NCBI RefSeq assembly: GCF_900005765.1
Contig: NC_041679.1
Coordinates: 651,057 to 715,056, forward strand
Reading direction: 5' to 3'
DNA from: Plasmodium relictum
Taxonomy: Eukaryota > Apicomplexa > Aconoidasida > Haemosporida > Plasmodiidae
Length of the DNA stretch: 64,000 nucleotides
Positions 1-14,271 of the stretch are shown piece by piece. The position numbers and the translations under genes are program-made. Positions within the stretch are counted from its first letter, which is position 1. The number at the start of each line of letters is the position of its first letter. The notes under the pieces were generated by a model. The model saw nothing but the letters and a program-made list of their open reading frames with translations. It ran no database searches and was not told where the DNA came from.

Positions 1-646
1 TCAAGTAACCCTTCTTTGATGGTAAATCGATTTTTTTAACTTCATTTTTAAATAGTTTGGAATGATCTGATTCTTTAACTGTAGGGAGAACACAACATTT
101 ATCTCCTTTATTCCAGTTAGCGGGTGTTGCAACTTCATAATTACTAGTTAGTTGTAGTGATTTTAGTACTCTTAAAATTTCCTGAATGTTTCTTCCTGTT
201 GTTGCTGGATATAATATAGATGCCTTAACTTTTTTATCAGGAGAAATAAAAAAAACACATCTGCAAGTTAATGGTAATCCTTTAATATCTTTTTCTTTTT
301 CATCTATTATTTTTAACTTATTAGCTAATTCTCTTGATTCATCACAAATTATAGGAATTTTCCATTCATTTAAATTTCCGTAATATTTAATATCATCTAT
401 CCATTTTTCATGAGATTCTTTTGAATTGCAACTAAAACCAATTAATTTGCAATTTAAATTTAAAAATTCATCATAAAATTTGCCAAATTCAGCCATTTCA
501 GTAGTACACACAGGAGTAAAATCGTTTGGATGACTAAATAAAATAGACCAGTTATTTTCAACATACTTATAAAAATCAAAAATTCCATCTATATTTGATG
601 CTGTTGCTGTGAAATTAGGAAATGTATCCCCTAAATTATAACCCAT
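1..646 (-). CDS. 1-CysPxn: 1-Cys peroxiredoxin (C-terminus cut by window edge)
   Basis: Reduces hydrogen peroxide and other hydroperoxides in the cytosol; it belongs to the Prx6-type 1-Cys peroxiredoxins. The start is the ATG read on the minus strand at 646-644, giving [12 protein letters not shown]. The peroxidatic cysteine is Cys47 in [12 protein letters not shown], the signature of this class. The conserved phrases [13 protein letters not shown] and [17 protein letters not shown] follow, then a 1-Cys-type C-terminal arm containing [11 protein letters not shown]. The reading frame is open for 215 codons to the window edge. The family is about 220 residues long, so only the last few residues are missing. 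No intron is seen. Other cysteines are present, but none stands where a typical 2-Cys resolving cysteine would be. It is divergent from the ApiAP2 gene, with 7 kb between them. Identification is secure. Confidence 0.96.
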   Translation of the reverse strand, partial: MGYNLGDTFPNFTATASNIDGIFDFYKYVENNWSILFSHPNDFTPVCTTEMAEFGKFYDEFLNLNCKLIGFSCNSKESHEKWIDDIKYYGNLNEWKIPIICDESRELANKLKIIDEKEKDIKGLPLTCRCVFFISPDKKVKASILYPATTGRNIQEILRVLKSLQLTSNYEVATPANWNKGDKCCVLPTVKESDHSKLFKNEVKKIDLPSKKGYL

Positions 647-3600
647 TTTGATAATATATTTTTATTTACGTAATTTTTAATTTTCTTTCCAAATTCTTAA
701 CTTTTCAATTAGTTTTCTCAATTTTAAACCTTTTCCTAATTGAAAATATACAATTATATATATATATATATCTAGGAATATAGAGCTTTTGTAAAATTAC
801 GAAAAGTTATAAAAAAATGGAATATTTAAAATAATACAATTTATAAGTTGTTAAAAAAAAAAAAAAATGTAATAATTGAATATTTTTTTGTTCTTTTAAT
901 ATTAAATATTTTTAAAAAAAAACAAATTATAAAAAAATTATTTGTAACAGCTTAAATAATAAAAAAAAAAAAAAAAAAATTATTATTATAAATATATGTT
1001 TTTATACATATATATATTATTTTGGGAAAAAATTCAAACAATAATTCATATTAATATTTCATATTTTGAAAAATAAAATTCTTTTTCTTTTAATTAAAAT
1101 AAATAAAAAGAAAATAATTAAAAAATTAATCTTTTATTAATATAAGTAACAGTGAAATTTCATGAATTCTAAAAAATCATTTAATTTATTAAAAGAATAT
1201 AATATATATGATTACATATAAAATATATCAACAATGAAAAGTTATTAGAATAAATTATTGAAAAATAAGTGTAGATTATATTCCATATATATATAATAAG
1301 TCTTAATAATTTTTTCTTTAAAATAACGAAAAACGTTTTCATATTATTTTTATATTTTAATGTATAAATAAATAAAACAAATAAAAAACAAAATGCATAT
1401 AAAACATTAATAAATTATTACATTTATTTAAAAATACACATTTAAATATAAAAAATAGATTAAAAAAATATATATATTAATAATATATTCATATAGAATA
1501 ATTCATTAACGTTAATGATATGTATATTGATACAATTAGCTACAATATATAAGATGAATAATTATAACTTAATTCTTTTTTAAATGAATTGTTTTTAACA
1601 TAAAATTATTCATATTCATGTTTGAATTATTTAACAGAATTTAAAGTTTACAGAAAATAAATATGGGTAAAATATTTTTATTTCAATATAATGGATGATT
1701 AATATATACATAATTATATAAGAAGAGAAAAAAAAAGAAAAAACTTTATTAAGATATATTACAAAATAAAATCAAAAAATTTAGTTAAAATATTTAGAAT
1801 TATGGAAATTTAAGGAAAAGAGGAATTTTTTTTTTTTTAGGATTTATAAAATGATGAGATAATTATATGCATATAGAAAAAATTTTCGTTAATGAAAATG
1901 TTATTTATTTTTTTCTCATTAATGTAGGTTTTTCTAGTATATTTTTTCTTATTATTTTCTTTTATTGTTATTCTTAATTGTATGTAAAATTACGAAAATA
2001 TATTAGTCATATGTTTAAAAAAAAAACAAAATAAAATTTAATAATAACGTACTAGAAATACTAATGCTTGTGTATAGCTTAATTTAAATATATTAAGTTT
2101 ATAATTAATATTGGAGTTAAATCTTCCTTTTTTTAAAGTAAGCATTGAAAAATACGAATAATTTTTGATTAATAAATATATTTCCTTAATTACTAGAATC
2201 ATAATATTAAGCAATTACGTTTTATTTGTAGTGGGAATGAAAAAAAGTAGCATAATAAAATTTATGTAAAATAGAAAATATTAATATATTTATTTAAAAT
2301 GTAAAAGTGTTATTAAATAAATACAATGAGCAACTTATTGCTTCAATATTTTTTAAATTCTATTCCTATATTTTGAATTCAGATTTATAACTACAAAACT
2401 AATATAATTAATATTTATTATGAAAACTGAATATACAATTATTTAATATTATTAAAAAAATATATATATATATTAACCAATAAAAAATATATAATATACA
2501 TAAAACAATTTTAAGTATCTTTATATAGATAAAAAAAGTGTACAATAATATTTTTTTTTTAGAAAAAAAGAAATGAAATTATAAATACTTCAAATAATAA
2601 AAAAAAAAAAAAATAAGATATATATATATATAGACTAATTATATAAACTAGTTAGAAAAAGATGAAATAATATTATGTATAAAAATAATGGGAATTATTT
2701 AAAAAAAAGGAGTCATAAATAAAATATAAAGAAAGGGAAAAATAAGTATAATTCATTTCATTAATGTTATGAAGAGTAAGAAATCCTTTTTACATTATAT
2801 AAAATAACTGAAGAATGAATATTTTAGTATTGATTTTGTTTTATCATTAAATGATACGATAAAAAATATTATATTTGTGATATAAAAAGAGTATTCCATG
2901 AGTATATTTTCTTAGGCAATTTATCATTTTATATTTTTACTATTTCTATATTAGTGCGTTAATAGTGCACTTCATATTTTATTTCCTATTCCATAACAAA
3001 AAAAAAAAAAAAAAAAGAATATATATTAAAAATATCTTCAGGTAATAAAAGAAAGAAAATGGAAAATAAAAAGTTAAAAATTATACATTAAACTAGTGAA
3101 TGTATTTAAACTAAGAAAAAAGAGTTATTTTTCTTTTTTCTTTTTTATTTTTAACGTTGAATTTAACAACAAAAAATATTTCTAATAGAACTATGATTAT
3201 ATACCTAATAATGTTTTGTTACAAATTATTAATTTTTTGCTTTATTTTTATAAAAAAAAATACTTTTTTCAATATATTTATATAACAAAGTATTGAAAAT
3301 AATATAAGGTATAGAAATAAATATTACCATTTCAACAAAATAGAAAAAAAAAAGTTAAAATTTTCAAAATGTATTTATTAGTAAATATAAAAGTGATCAA
3401 TTATTATTTTTGTTACTCATTAGCGACTTCTTACACTTTATATTTTTAAAAAATAAAAATTTTTATGTTTTTTCTTTTATTAACACTAAATTAAAAGTAT
3501 ATATAATTATATATATTTTTTTTCCTCTTTATTATAAAGTTAATTTTCCATATTTAAAAAGATAGCCAATTTTTAATTAAAAATTATACAAGAAAGTTAT

Positions 3601-6600
3601 ATCATTAATGAAAATTTTTGTTTATAATAACTATATTCTAATTTTAGTAACACATATCACAAATATATATATGTATTTTTATTGTATTCCTAATATAGTA
3701 AAATAATATTAAAGCATATGCATAAATATAAATATTCTTTTCTTATTTATTTATCCTTTTAGAAAAAAAATTAAAAAAAAAAAAAAATATTTCCCATAAA
3801 GGTTTATTTTATTTAGTATAAAAATATAAAAATATTTTTGAAAGAAATGTAATTTTTCTTTAAATTATCATTTCAATATTTTAATTTACAAAAATGTAAA
3901 AAAATAAAAATATAAAGACAAAGATAAATAAATTCTAAGTAATTTTATTAATAAGTTCCAATTGTTTTCTTAGTGTAAATAACTTTATATTTTTCATAGT
4001 ATTTTTGTTAATATGGTTCATATATATATATATGTTTATAATAAAGAAATAAATAGCATTTTTTTGTTTTGTTTTGTTTTGTTTTTTCTTTAAATTATGA
4101 ATCCTTTTTAGTAGCATTAACATATCTTTCATTAGTTGTTATATCGATATATTTTTACACTTTTTTATTATTGGTGTAAATAATTTTATTCTTTAAAAAA
4201 ATAAAGAAGTATTGATAACATTTATATTATTTTAAAAGAAATATATGCATGATAAAATGATAGAAAAAAAAAAAAAAAGTTTTCATTTGTTCTAAAGAAA
4301 GTTGTCTAAAATAATATAAAAATAAATTAATATTAGATATCTAATTTAAATATATTGTTTTTTTATTTTCATGCATCTATGCATATGACTTAAGAAAAAT
4401 TAATAGTTCTTTATATGAAAAAGTAAATAAAATTTATTAAATTACTTATGATCCAAAAATTCTTTAAAAAATTTTTTTTTTCAGAATTAAGAAAAATTTT
4501 TTTTTTTTTTACTTTTTGAAATAAGAGCACCTTCTATTTTTTTGAATGAATTTTTTTTTTTATAAAGTATATTATTATGTTAGTTCTTTTTAGTTAAATC
4601 TATTTTATGATGAATAAACTTTTTTTTGATTTTCATAAACAAAATTATGCACAAAAATTATGAAGTAAAATTGTGCGCACTTTGAACCATAATGATAAAA
4701 AAAAGTAAAAAACTTTAATATATTTGTCAAAAAAAAAAATTTTTTTTCTTTAGAGTATAGGAAGTAAATATTTAAATAATAACAATTTAAATATGTAACT
4801 GTTATTAAGATATTGTGAATTTATGCATAATTTTTTTTTTTTTTTTATATGTTTTTTTTATTATTGTTTGTGATACTTTAATATATTTTTTTTGTTACTT
4901 TTTTGGTATTTTTTATTTTTTTTTTTATATCCTCATATGCACATGTATATATATATATATATGTATGCACAAACATACATAAAATGATAATTTTAACTGC
5001 AAATGTTTTGTAAAAAAAAAAAATAATAAAATAATTTGGGATTTTTAACAGATATAATAAAATTCTTTCTTTTTTGTTATAGTAGAAAAAAAGAAGGTAG
5101 GGAGTTATTAAGTAAATAAATATAAAATTTTGTTTGAAATTATATTATTTCTTGTTTTATTTTAATTTTTAAAACTTCAGTTCTAGTGATGAAATAATAT
5201 AGAAACAACAACAGTATAAAAAGTTTTGCATAAATGGTATTTATATAGAAAAAAAAAAATGTAAAAACTTATAATTAAAATAAATTTTAGTATTCTCTCT
5301 TATGTTTCGCATTTATTAAAGAAAAAAATATTTTAAAATTTTAACATTTTTTCTTTATTTTATTTTTTTATTATTTATTTTATTTTATTTTTTTTTTTTT
5401 TTTTTGTTATTTTTTTCTTTTCATAAAAAAAACTATTTTAAATGTGTAAGTTTGGGATAAGAAAGTTGCATTTTTATATAAAAAATTTAACCCGTATCTT
5501 TTTTTATTTTTTTATATTTATATATATTTTAATGTTTTAATAAATAATTGTATATATTTCTTCTTTTGTTTTATAAATATATTTTGAGTATTTTATATAT
5601 TTTTTTATTTTTGATTATTTTATTTTTTATATTAAAATACTTTATAAGAGGAATAAAATCATTTTTTTTTTTAAGACTAAAAATCATAGTTTAATGAGAT
5701 ATATAAAAATTTTTTTTTTTTTTTTTTTGAAAGTTTTTGTATGATATTGTTATTTTTATTTTACATGATATATTAATATATTTAAAAAGGGTTATAAAGA
5801 TTAATAGTTTTTTTTTTTAATTTATCCGTTTTACATTATATTGATTTTCCGATTCTTTTTTAATTTTTCCAAATATTTTATACATTATTTTTACATTTTT
5901 TTTGTTTCTTTATTTTGGTTATTATTTACCAAAAATATACATATTTTTTTTAATTATATAATTTCTACTAAAAGATAAAAAAAAAAAAAAAATCTCCTTT
6001 CCTTTTTTTTTTTTATATTCATATATATACATATCTAAGATTTTTCATTTTATGTTAAAAATGTTTTGTTTATATGTAGAATAATAAATGCTAAACTTTT
6101 TTTTTTTCTTTTTTTTCATTTTATATATATATATTTTTAGTAGAAATTTCTATGAGTTTTATATAAATATAAAATTATTTATATATTTACGTATCTTTTT
6201 TTTTTTTAATACTATTAGTTTTCTCCTTTAATAAGATACAAATATTAATTTTTTTTAATTCATTATATTTATTTTTATAAATATATAAATATATATATCT
6301 AGTGAAAGCTAATACATATATATACATTTTATTCGTAATATTTTTTACCAAAAAAAAAAAAAGAAATTAAAAGAAATTGTAGTACTTTAAAAATGCTATA
6401 AATTTTTTTCTAATTTATTAAATATTTAATTATTTATTTCTAACATTATTATTATGCTCTTTATATAATTAAATTTGTCTTTATAATATATTTTTAACAT
6501 TATAATTAGTTATAATTAAGAGAAAAATAAAAAGTTGAGTATAAAAATAAGTATATATATAAAAAAGTAAATGAAATGAAGTTAATTAAAAATATAGGAA

Positions 6601-7616
6601 AAATATGTAAAAGTAAAGAAGAAATCTAAAAATAAAAAAAAAAAAGAGTATATATTTATTACATATATACTTTAATACTTTTATTTTATATACCTTTTTC
6701 TTTTTTTTTCTCTCTGATCAATAAAAATGATATATTAGAGTAACATTATAGATATTATTATATATGCTCATTTTTTTATATTTATTGGTATTTTAAATAA
6801 TCATAGATATTTTTTGGAGAGTTTCATATGCATATATGTATGTTATTATAACATTAATAATTAACCTAGAAAAAAAAATTTTTTTTTTCCTTTTCCTAAA
6901 TATAATCATTAGTATGTGCAATTTTATCAATTTTTTTTTATTCCTTTTTATTTTTATATTTGAATTAATACTATTTTGCATAAATGAGAAATGAAAAAAA
7001 GATAGGTAATTTAAAATGGAAAAAAAAAAAAATGCATATAAAATAATGTGTAATAAAGTTTGGTTTTAATAAATTATTTAGGAATGTAGAATGTGTATAA
7101 TTTTATTTACATAATTTATATGTATGTATGTATAATTATTATTTATCTTTAAAATTGGTGAATATTAATAAACACATAGAAATATTAAAATTGTCTTTAT
7201 CATAATTTTTTTTATTTTATTTTTTTTTTTAATGAAAAATTATATATATATATATATATTTTTATTTAAAATTATTCTTAGAATTTTTTTTTACATAATT
7301 TTTTTTTTTTTTATATATTAATAATTTTTATTTAAAGTGTATGTAAAATTATAAGTATTTAATTATTTATAAAAAATAAGTAATGATTTTTATTTAAAAA
7401 TTTGTTTTTATATTTATTTACACAATATATTTTTTGTTTTGTAAATTATTTCATATGCATATTTATTAATTAAATTATAAATTGTATTGAAGCATTTATT
7501 ATTTTATTTTTTTTTATTTTTGCTTTTTTCAGAAATATATATATATATATATTTATAATTTTTTTTTTTTTTAATTTTCAAAAGATATATTTGATTTAAT
7601 ATTCTAATTGTAAATA
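647..7616. other. 7-kb gene-free divergent intergenic region
   Basis: Lies between the starts of the peroxiredoxin gene (minus) and the ApiAP2 gene (plus), so it must hold both promoters. I see no convincing coding stretch, tRNA or other structured RNA. The content is poly(A)/poly(T) runs, short (AT)n tracts and a GTTTT pentanucleotide repeat near 4066-4086. The few short open frames have the composition of the background. It is long for a Plasmodium intergenic region, so long 5' UTRs or an unrecognised noncoding RNA are possible but not shown. Confidence 0.6.
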
Positions 7617-10600
7617 ATGGATGATTTTGAAATGAATATTTTGATTGAAAATAAGCTAGAAGAAGAAAAGGCCTTTTATAATTTTCCTTTTAAATATTTA
7701 CATTTATTAGTATGTGCATATAGAAATTATTATTTCAATATTTATTTAAAAAAAATAGCAAAGTTTAACGAAAATGAAGATTTTGCAGTTAATGAATTAA
7801 AAGATGGAATTGAAGGACAAGTAGTTTTATCTTTGAATTCATCAAGAAGCCAGTATAATTATAAAAAAAAAAAAAAGCAGAAAACTTATTCCACTTTAGA
7901 TAATGTAAGTAATAATTTAAATATAAATGAAAAAAGGAAAAACATATATCGATTATATAATAATACAAAAAATTGTGAAAACACTAAAAATACATATCTC
8001 TCTAGCCCATTTTCAAAAAATTCTAAAAAGAGTAATTTAAATAAAAATGAAAATATCATGTATAATGAACATGCGCAGACTAATACAAATAATTATTCTG
8101 AACAGGAAATATTAAAAATGATTTTTTATTTTATGTATAATTATATATTTAAGAAAAAAAAAAATAATAAATATGAAATTAAAAAGAAAAATAACATGAA
8201 CACTGAACTAGAAGAAAATGGAAATATTTCTATTGATAATAACATTTGTTCTCAAGAAAATGAAAAAAATAATATTTTTCAAAATAATGATGATAAACAA
8301 ATGAATTTAGAGAATATAGAAAATAGTACTTTGAATGAATGTGTAATGGAAAAAAGTATACATATTAATGAAGAAAATAAAGAGAATGAATTATCAAATG
8401 AAGAAAAGCCCGTAGATTTAATTTTGGAAGTAGCAGCAAAAGGAATAAGTAAGGAAACAGCTATATGTGATGATAGAAATAAAGAAGATATGACTTTAAA
8501 AGAAATAAAAGATAACGTTAATGACAATATATTAAAAAATAGCATGGTTACTGATATATCAGATGAAAAAAAAAAGACAAATGGAATTGATGTTTTTTTT
8601 AATAATGACACAGTAGTTGAAAATGGTAATAATGATGCTAATTCGTCGCTTTTTTCAAGGGAAAAATGTTTAACTAAATTTTCTCAAGAAATAGATAATA
8701 AAGAAGAATTAACAGAAATTGGTGACGAAAATTCTTTAAAAAGTAAAAAGGCAATAGTTGATAAAAAACTCCAAGAAAATGAGAAAATAAAAGATAAATA
8801 TGAAGAAAAAAAGGAAAATTTTTTTTTAAATAAAAGTAAAAATGATTTTTTAAATGAAGAGAATAAAGAATATAGTGATTTTTCACAAGATTATATAGAG
8901 GACGAAAAAAACAGGATTTTACAAATAATTGAAACCTATTTGCATAAGAAGCAAATGTTTTTTACTATGAATGATGTTTTTTATCCATTTACAAGTAAAA
9001 ATTTTAATTTATATAAAAAAAAAAATCAAAATAAAAAATTAAAAAAAAATTACGCGTCTAATAAATCAACTGATTTAATGGATTCATATAATTTTTCTCC
9101 TTCAAAAAAATATATGAAAAACAAATTATTTTTTTGTAAGTTAAAAAAAGGATTAAATTTATTATTAAAACATGAGAAAAAAAGAAAAAAAAAAAATACT
9201 TCGCCAACTAAAAGTAGCAAAAATTTGAAAAAAGATGAGAATGAAGAACAAATAGAAGAAAATGACTCAAATTTTACAAAAAATAGTAATAAAAAAAAGA
9301 ATGATAACAATTTGTTAAATAATGATTTTAATGAGGAATTAGTAAGTAAAACATATGGTAAGATAAATGAAGAAGGTTCTAATTTATACTTCAAAATTGT
9401 TAATGAAAAATTAAATAACACGAAGTATATTGAAAACAATACGTTACAAAGAAATTTATTGACAGTTATAGATAATAATGAAATGGATGTATATAACAAC
9501 AATACACCTAATTTACAAAATAAAATAGCAGAAAAAAACGAAATTAGAAAAAAATATGAATCAAATATGAAATTTTATAATATGAATAATAACTCATTTA
9601 TTGAAGAAATAACAGGAAACGGAGATAATAATGGTAATAATAATAAAGATATTCTTTATAGAATAAAGAATTATCCTTTTTATTATAAAAGTAAAGTAGA
9701 TGAATTTAAAAATATTTATGAAAATCATTTAAATAAAAATGATTATTATCATAATTTAAAAGAAGAAAAGAATAAAAATTATTTATTGCGCAATAGTGAA
9801 AACAATAATAAAAATAGTTTAGCACATATACCAAATTCTTATTTAAATAATAATGCTATTATGAGAAATGATAACTCATATAATAGTAAATTAAGTAAAA
9901 ATATAAATGTATCTATTGTCGATAACAGTGGTAATATTAATAAAGAAAAAATGGAGAAAAGCAATTATTATTACGCAAACACTGTACCTAAAGAATTAGT
10001 TACCAATAATATGTTTTCATCTTATATAAATTCAAACAATAATTTGAATAATAATTATGAAATAAATGAAATTTATCAATTAAATAACAAAAATATGCAA
10101 CCCCTTAGAAACAACGATGAAGTGTTTAACAAAGAAGATGGTTTTCATAATTCTTATAACAAAAATGATATGAGTAATATTTCATATTTTAATGGTGGGA
10201 ATAATAAAAAAATGAATATATACCATAATAAGAACATTTTATTAAAAAATAATATTTCATTAAATCCTGATGGTAGTATATCTAATAATTTATTAAATAC
10301 AGAAAATATAAAAAATAATAAGTATATAAATAGTGGTATTCCTTTTGAATTTCATGATAACAATTATTATACTATGATTAATTCTAATTCTCAAATATTA
10401 AGAAAAAATATGAAAAATTATAAAAAGTTGAATTCATTAAGTAATATTAGTAGTAATAATTATAACAGTAACAGTAATAGCAATAATAATAGTAAGAGTA
10501 ATAATAATACTGCTAATAATAATAGTAATAGTAGTAACATTAGCAATAATAAAAGCAACAGTAATAATAACGGTAACAATAATAATAATAACAATAATAA

Positions 10601-11871
10601 TAGCATTAATAGCAATACTAATAACAATAGTAGTAGTAACAACAGTAATAGTAATAATAATGATTTTAATATGAGAAAAAATAAAATACCCATTGAAAAT
10701 TACTACAATCTACACCAATATAGTTGTAACAACGATATAAACTCATCAAATTCAGAAAAACCTTTAAATAATGGTATTTTAGTAAGTAACATGAATAACT
10801 TAGACTATAATATAAATGATATAAATGAAAAGAAAAGAATAATACAAATGAATGGAGTTGGTATGAGGGATTTAAATGATAATAATAAAATAAATTATTA
10901 TAGCATAAATAAAATTAGAGAAATTAACAAAAATGATATATTTTTATATAATAATACAAATAATACGACTAATGATAACAGCGTTAATATTTATAATAAT
11001 AATAGTAAAAATATATATTTAAATGAGTCATATTATAATTCAAATTATAAATTGAATAATAATGCATATGAGATAGAAAATAATAAAAGAATGAGTAGTC
11101 AAATACAGAATTTGCATTGTAGAGATGGTTCATATATGAGATATGAAGAAGAAATGAAGCAAAATCTATTAAAAATTGAAAATAAAAATATTTGCGATTT
11201 AAATAATTATTTGATGAATTGTGAAGAAATTGATAACAAAAACATACCTAATATTATGAGCAATAAAGAAGTAAAGCCGTTACAGTATAAAAAGGCAAAG
11301 AAATTGAGTAATGAAGAAAATAGGGCAGTAAATAATAAAATTATAAATGGTAATTTGAAAACTAGAAACGATAATAACAAAAAAAATAACAGGACAAAAT
11401 ATAAAAATGAGAACAAGAAATTATTTAATCAAAATATCATGCATAAAAGTTGTAATAATTTTCATTCTAATTATAATTCTAATGATAAAAATAACAATAA
11501 CAACAATAACAATGATAATAACGATGATAATATTAGCAGTTATATGAATAATTATAACAGTTATAATGGTAGTAATAACAACAGCAGTAATAATATCATT
11601 GATAATAATAATGTTAATAATAATACCAGCAATGAAGATAATAGGAATTGTAGTGGAAAAAGTATTAATAATATTAAAGATAAGATAATTTTAGAATGTA
11701 ATAATAGTAATAATATGGGAGATAATAATAGTAATAGAAATATTATAGAATACAATAATAATAGTAATAATTGTAATATTAATCAGGAAAATAACAATAA
11801 TGAAGATAATAGAAATAATAATAATAATAGTAATAATTGTAATATTAATCAGGAAAATAACAATAATGAAG

Positions 11872-11955
<84 letters not shown>

Positions 11956-14271
11956 GTAATAACAATAATAATAATAATGATAATAATTATAATAATGATA
12001 ATAATTATAATAGTGATAATAATAATAATAATAATAATGATACTAATAATTTAATTGAGAATTCAAGAAATTCTTTCCATCAAAATATATCTCATTCAAA
12101 TGGAATGAACTTGATAAATGATAGTTCAATTAATTACAACGAAATAAATATGATAAACAATCCTAATAGCTTAAGAAGCTATTCTATTGAAAATATACAA
12201 AAAAATAAAAAAGAGATTAATATTAAAATAAGTAATAATAATATTAATGATAATAATAATGTAAGTAATAATGATAATAAAAGTATTAGCAATAATAATA
12301 ATACTAGTACTACTACAACTACTACTACTATTAATAGTAATAGCAATAACAATAATACTGCTATTAATAACATTAATACTAATGATAATAATGATAATAG
12401 TGTTAATAATAATAGCAATAATAATAATAATGATAATAGCATTAATAATAACATAAACATTGATAGAAATCATAGTCATAATAATAATCATAATAATAAC
12501 AATAATGGTAATAATAAATTATCTACAGTAATTAATGAATGGGGTAATTATAATGAATCTTATGATACATTTAATAAAAACGGTTCATCTTTAATTATGA
12601 TGAATTGTGATGATAAAGAAAATTTTAGTTTAAAGAGGAGGAAAACATATATTTTAACAGAAAACGGCAACAATAATAATAATAGTAATAAAAAGTTAAA
12701 AAAGAAAAAAATACAGAATGAAGAAAAATCTTTCTGTGCATCGAATGAACAAGTAATAAATAAAAAAGTGAAAAATAATATATATGACAAGTCTTTGAAA
12801 AGTTCTTTAAATAAAATAGATAATACACATTTTAGCAAAAGTAATTCTATTAAAAATAAAAATCATGGGGATAATGAAATAGATGATTATAATAACAAAA
12901 GTTGTAATTTAAGTTATATTTCATGTAGTAATAATATCAATAGTTATCAAGATAATATTTATTTAGGAGAAAAAGTAGGTAATACTTACATGAATGAAAT
13001 GATTTTGGATAATAAAAGTGAAATAGAATCAAATATGAACATAGATACAAATAATTTTATTGATAATAATAATAATGGCATTTTAAAAAAAGATTCAAAA
13101 ATTTATAATATTAAAGATGATAGAAATGATATTAATATTCATAGCATTGCACCAATTAATATTGCTATGAAAGGAGATAATAGAAACATAAAAGAAAATA
13201 TTTTAACGCAAATGAATAGTACTAATTATAGTTTAATGAGTGATAATATTTTGGAAAATAATATGAATACCGATTTAAATAAAAATATTTTTGATTCTAA
13301 TACTAATAATAGTGATTATAAGAATTTAATGACAGGAAATGATGAAGAAAAAATGATAAAAAATAAATTTCATTTACAAGAAAAAAAAAATTATTTTGAT
13401 TTTAATAACAATAGCAATAAAAATTATGATTTAAGAGAAAATTTTGAGAAAATAGAAGAGGATCAAGAGAATGATTTCAGTATGAAAAATGTGAAGTATA
13501 TGAAAAATTCCAAAAAAAAAATGACTAATCCTAAGTATTCCAACAAAGATATATATAATAAATCACTAGAAAAGATGGAAGAAATAGAAAAAAGAAACAA
13601 CAAAAATAAATTAAAAAGTATTATAGCATCAGCTTACGGTGAAGTTAATTCTTATCAAGCAAATAAAACTAACATAATAAATTTAGTAGATGGAAAAAAT
13701 GAGAAAAATGTTGGTAATAAAGAAATTATCAGTGAAACAAAAATTAGAAAGAAAAAGGGAAGAAAACCAAAAAATGCACTTTTGCAAACAGATAAAAGTA
13801 ATTCCAAAGAAGCAAATCTACATAATAAAGCATATGATAATAAATTTAATATAAATAAGGAAATAGAAAAATCGAAAGCATCTGATACTAGAAGAAAATC
13901 AAAAATAGGAAAAAAATCTTCAGAAGTAAAATACGGTGTAGAAAAGGTAGAAACTGGAGCTTATAATGAGAATGGGGAAAAAGTTTCAGGAGTTTGGTAA
14001 GAATTTTGGAAATAGAAAAAAAAAAAAAATACGAAATTTTGTGTATATAAATTTGTTCTCTCTCTCTATATATATATTTTCATATACTGTATGAATTTTT
14101 TATTTTTGTTTTTGTAGGTATGATACAAATAGAAGATTATGGAGGGTTATGTATATGGAAAATGACAAAAGAAAGACAAGAGGATTTTCTCCTCGTATAT
14201 ATGGTTTTAATGTAGCAAGAGAATTAGCTGTTCAATTGAAATATGAAATGAATAAGAAAAATAAAAAATGA
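7617..14271 (+). CDS. AP2-LT: ApiAP2 transcription factor, two exons (AP2-LT-like)
   Basis: Sequence-specific DNA-binding protein of the apicomplexan AP2 family, acting in the nucleus. Exon 1 is 7617-13996 and exon 2 is 14118-14271. The intron (13997-14117) starts GTAAGA and ends TTTGTAG; it splits a Trp codon and joins the frames exactly, giving about 2,177 residues. The AP2 domain is at the extreme C-terminus (about residues 2124-2170): SGVW from exon 1, then YDTNRRLWRVMYMEND, GFSPRIYGFNVARELAV from exon 2. An AT-hook-like KKKGRKPKNA lies near residue 2045. The N-terminus has a hydrophobic/aromatic conserved block (residues 15-55); most of the remainder is Asn-rich filler. An in-frame TAA directly precedes the start ATG. 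The name rests on synteny: I recall the P. falciparum gene at this position (PF3D7_0802100) as AP2-LT. Family assignment is secure; the symbol less so. Confidence 0.92.
11754..11876 (+). repeat. 66-bp tandem duplication inside the ApiAP2 gene
   Basis: Two near-identical copies offset by exactly 66 nt encode the 22-residue phrase NNNSNNCNINQENNNNEDN plus a linker. The unit is a multiple of three, so the frame is kept. It sits next to the long AAT run, suggesting replication slippage or unequal exchange. Confidence 0.85.
11872..11955 (+). repeat. (AAT)n microsatellite coding for poly-Asn
   Basis: About 28 uninterrupted AAT triplets encode an Asn homopolymer within the ApiAP2 protein. Shifted frames and the antisense strand also stay open here, which makes spurious Ile- and Leu-rich open frames. 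Confidence 0.95.

Noticed and set aside
2060-2140. tRNA-like sequence with a T-arm-like hairpin and TAGCTTAA
   Set aside because: No acceptor stem can be formed and the anticodon arm does not fit, so it is chance AT-rich pairing.
10460-10693. Leu-rich antisense open frame
   Set aside because: Complement of Asn/Ser-rich codons of the ApiAP2 gene. The same explains the Ile- and Leu-rich frames near 11561-12491, 23276-23543, 28529-29046 and 38607-39083.
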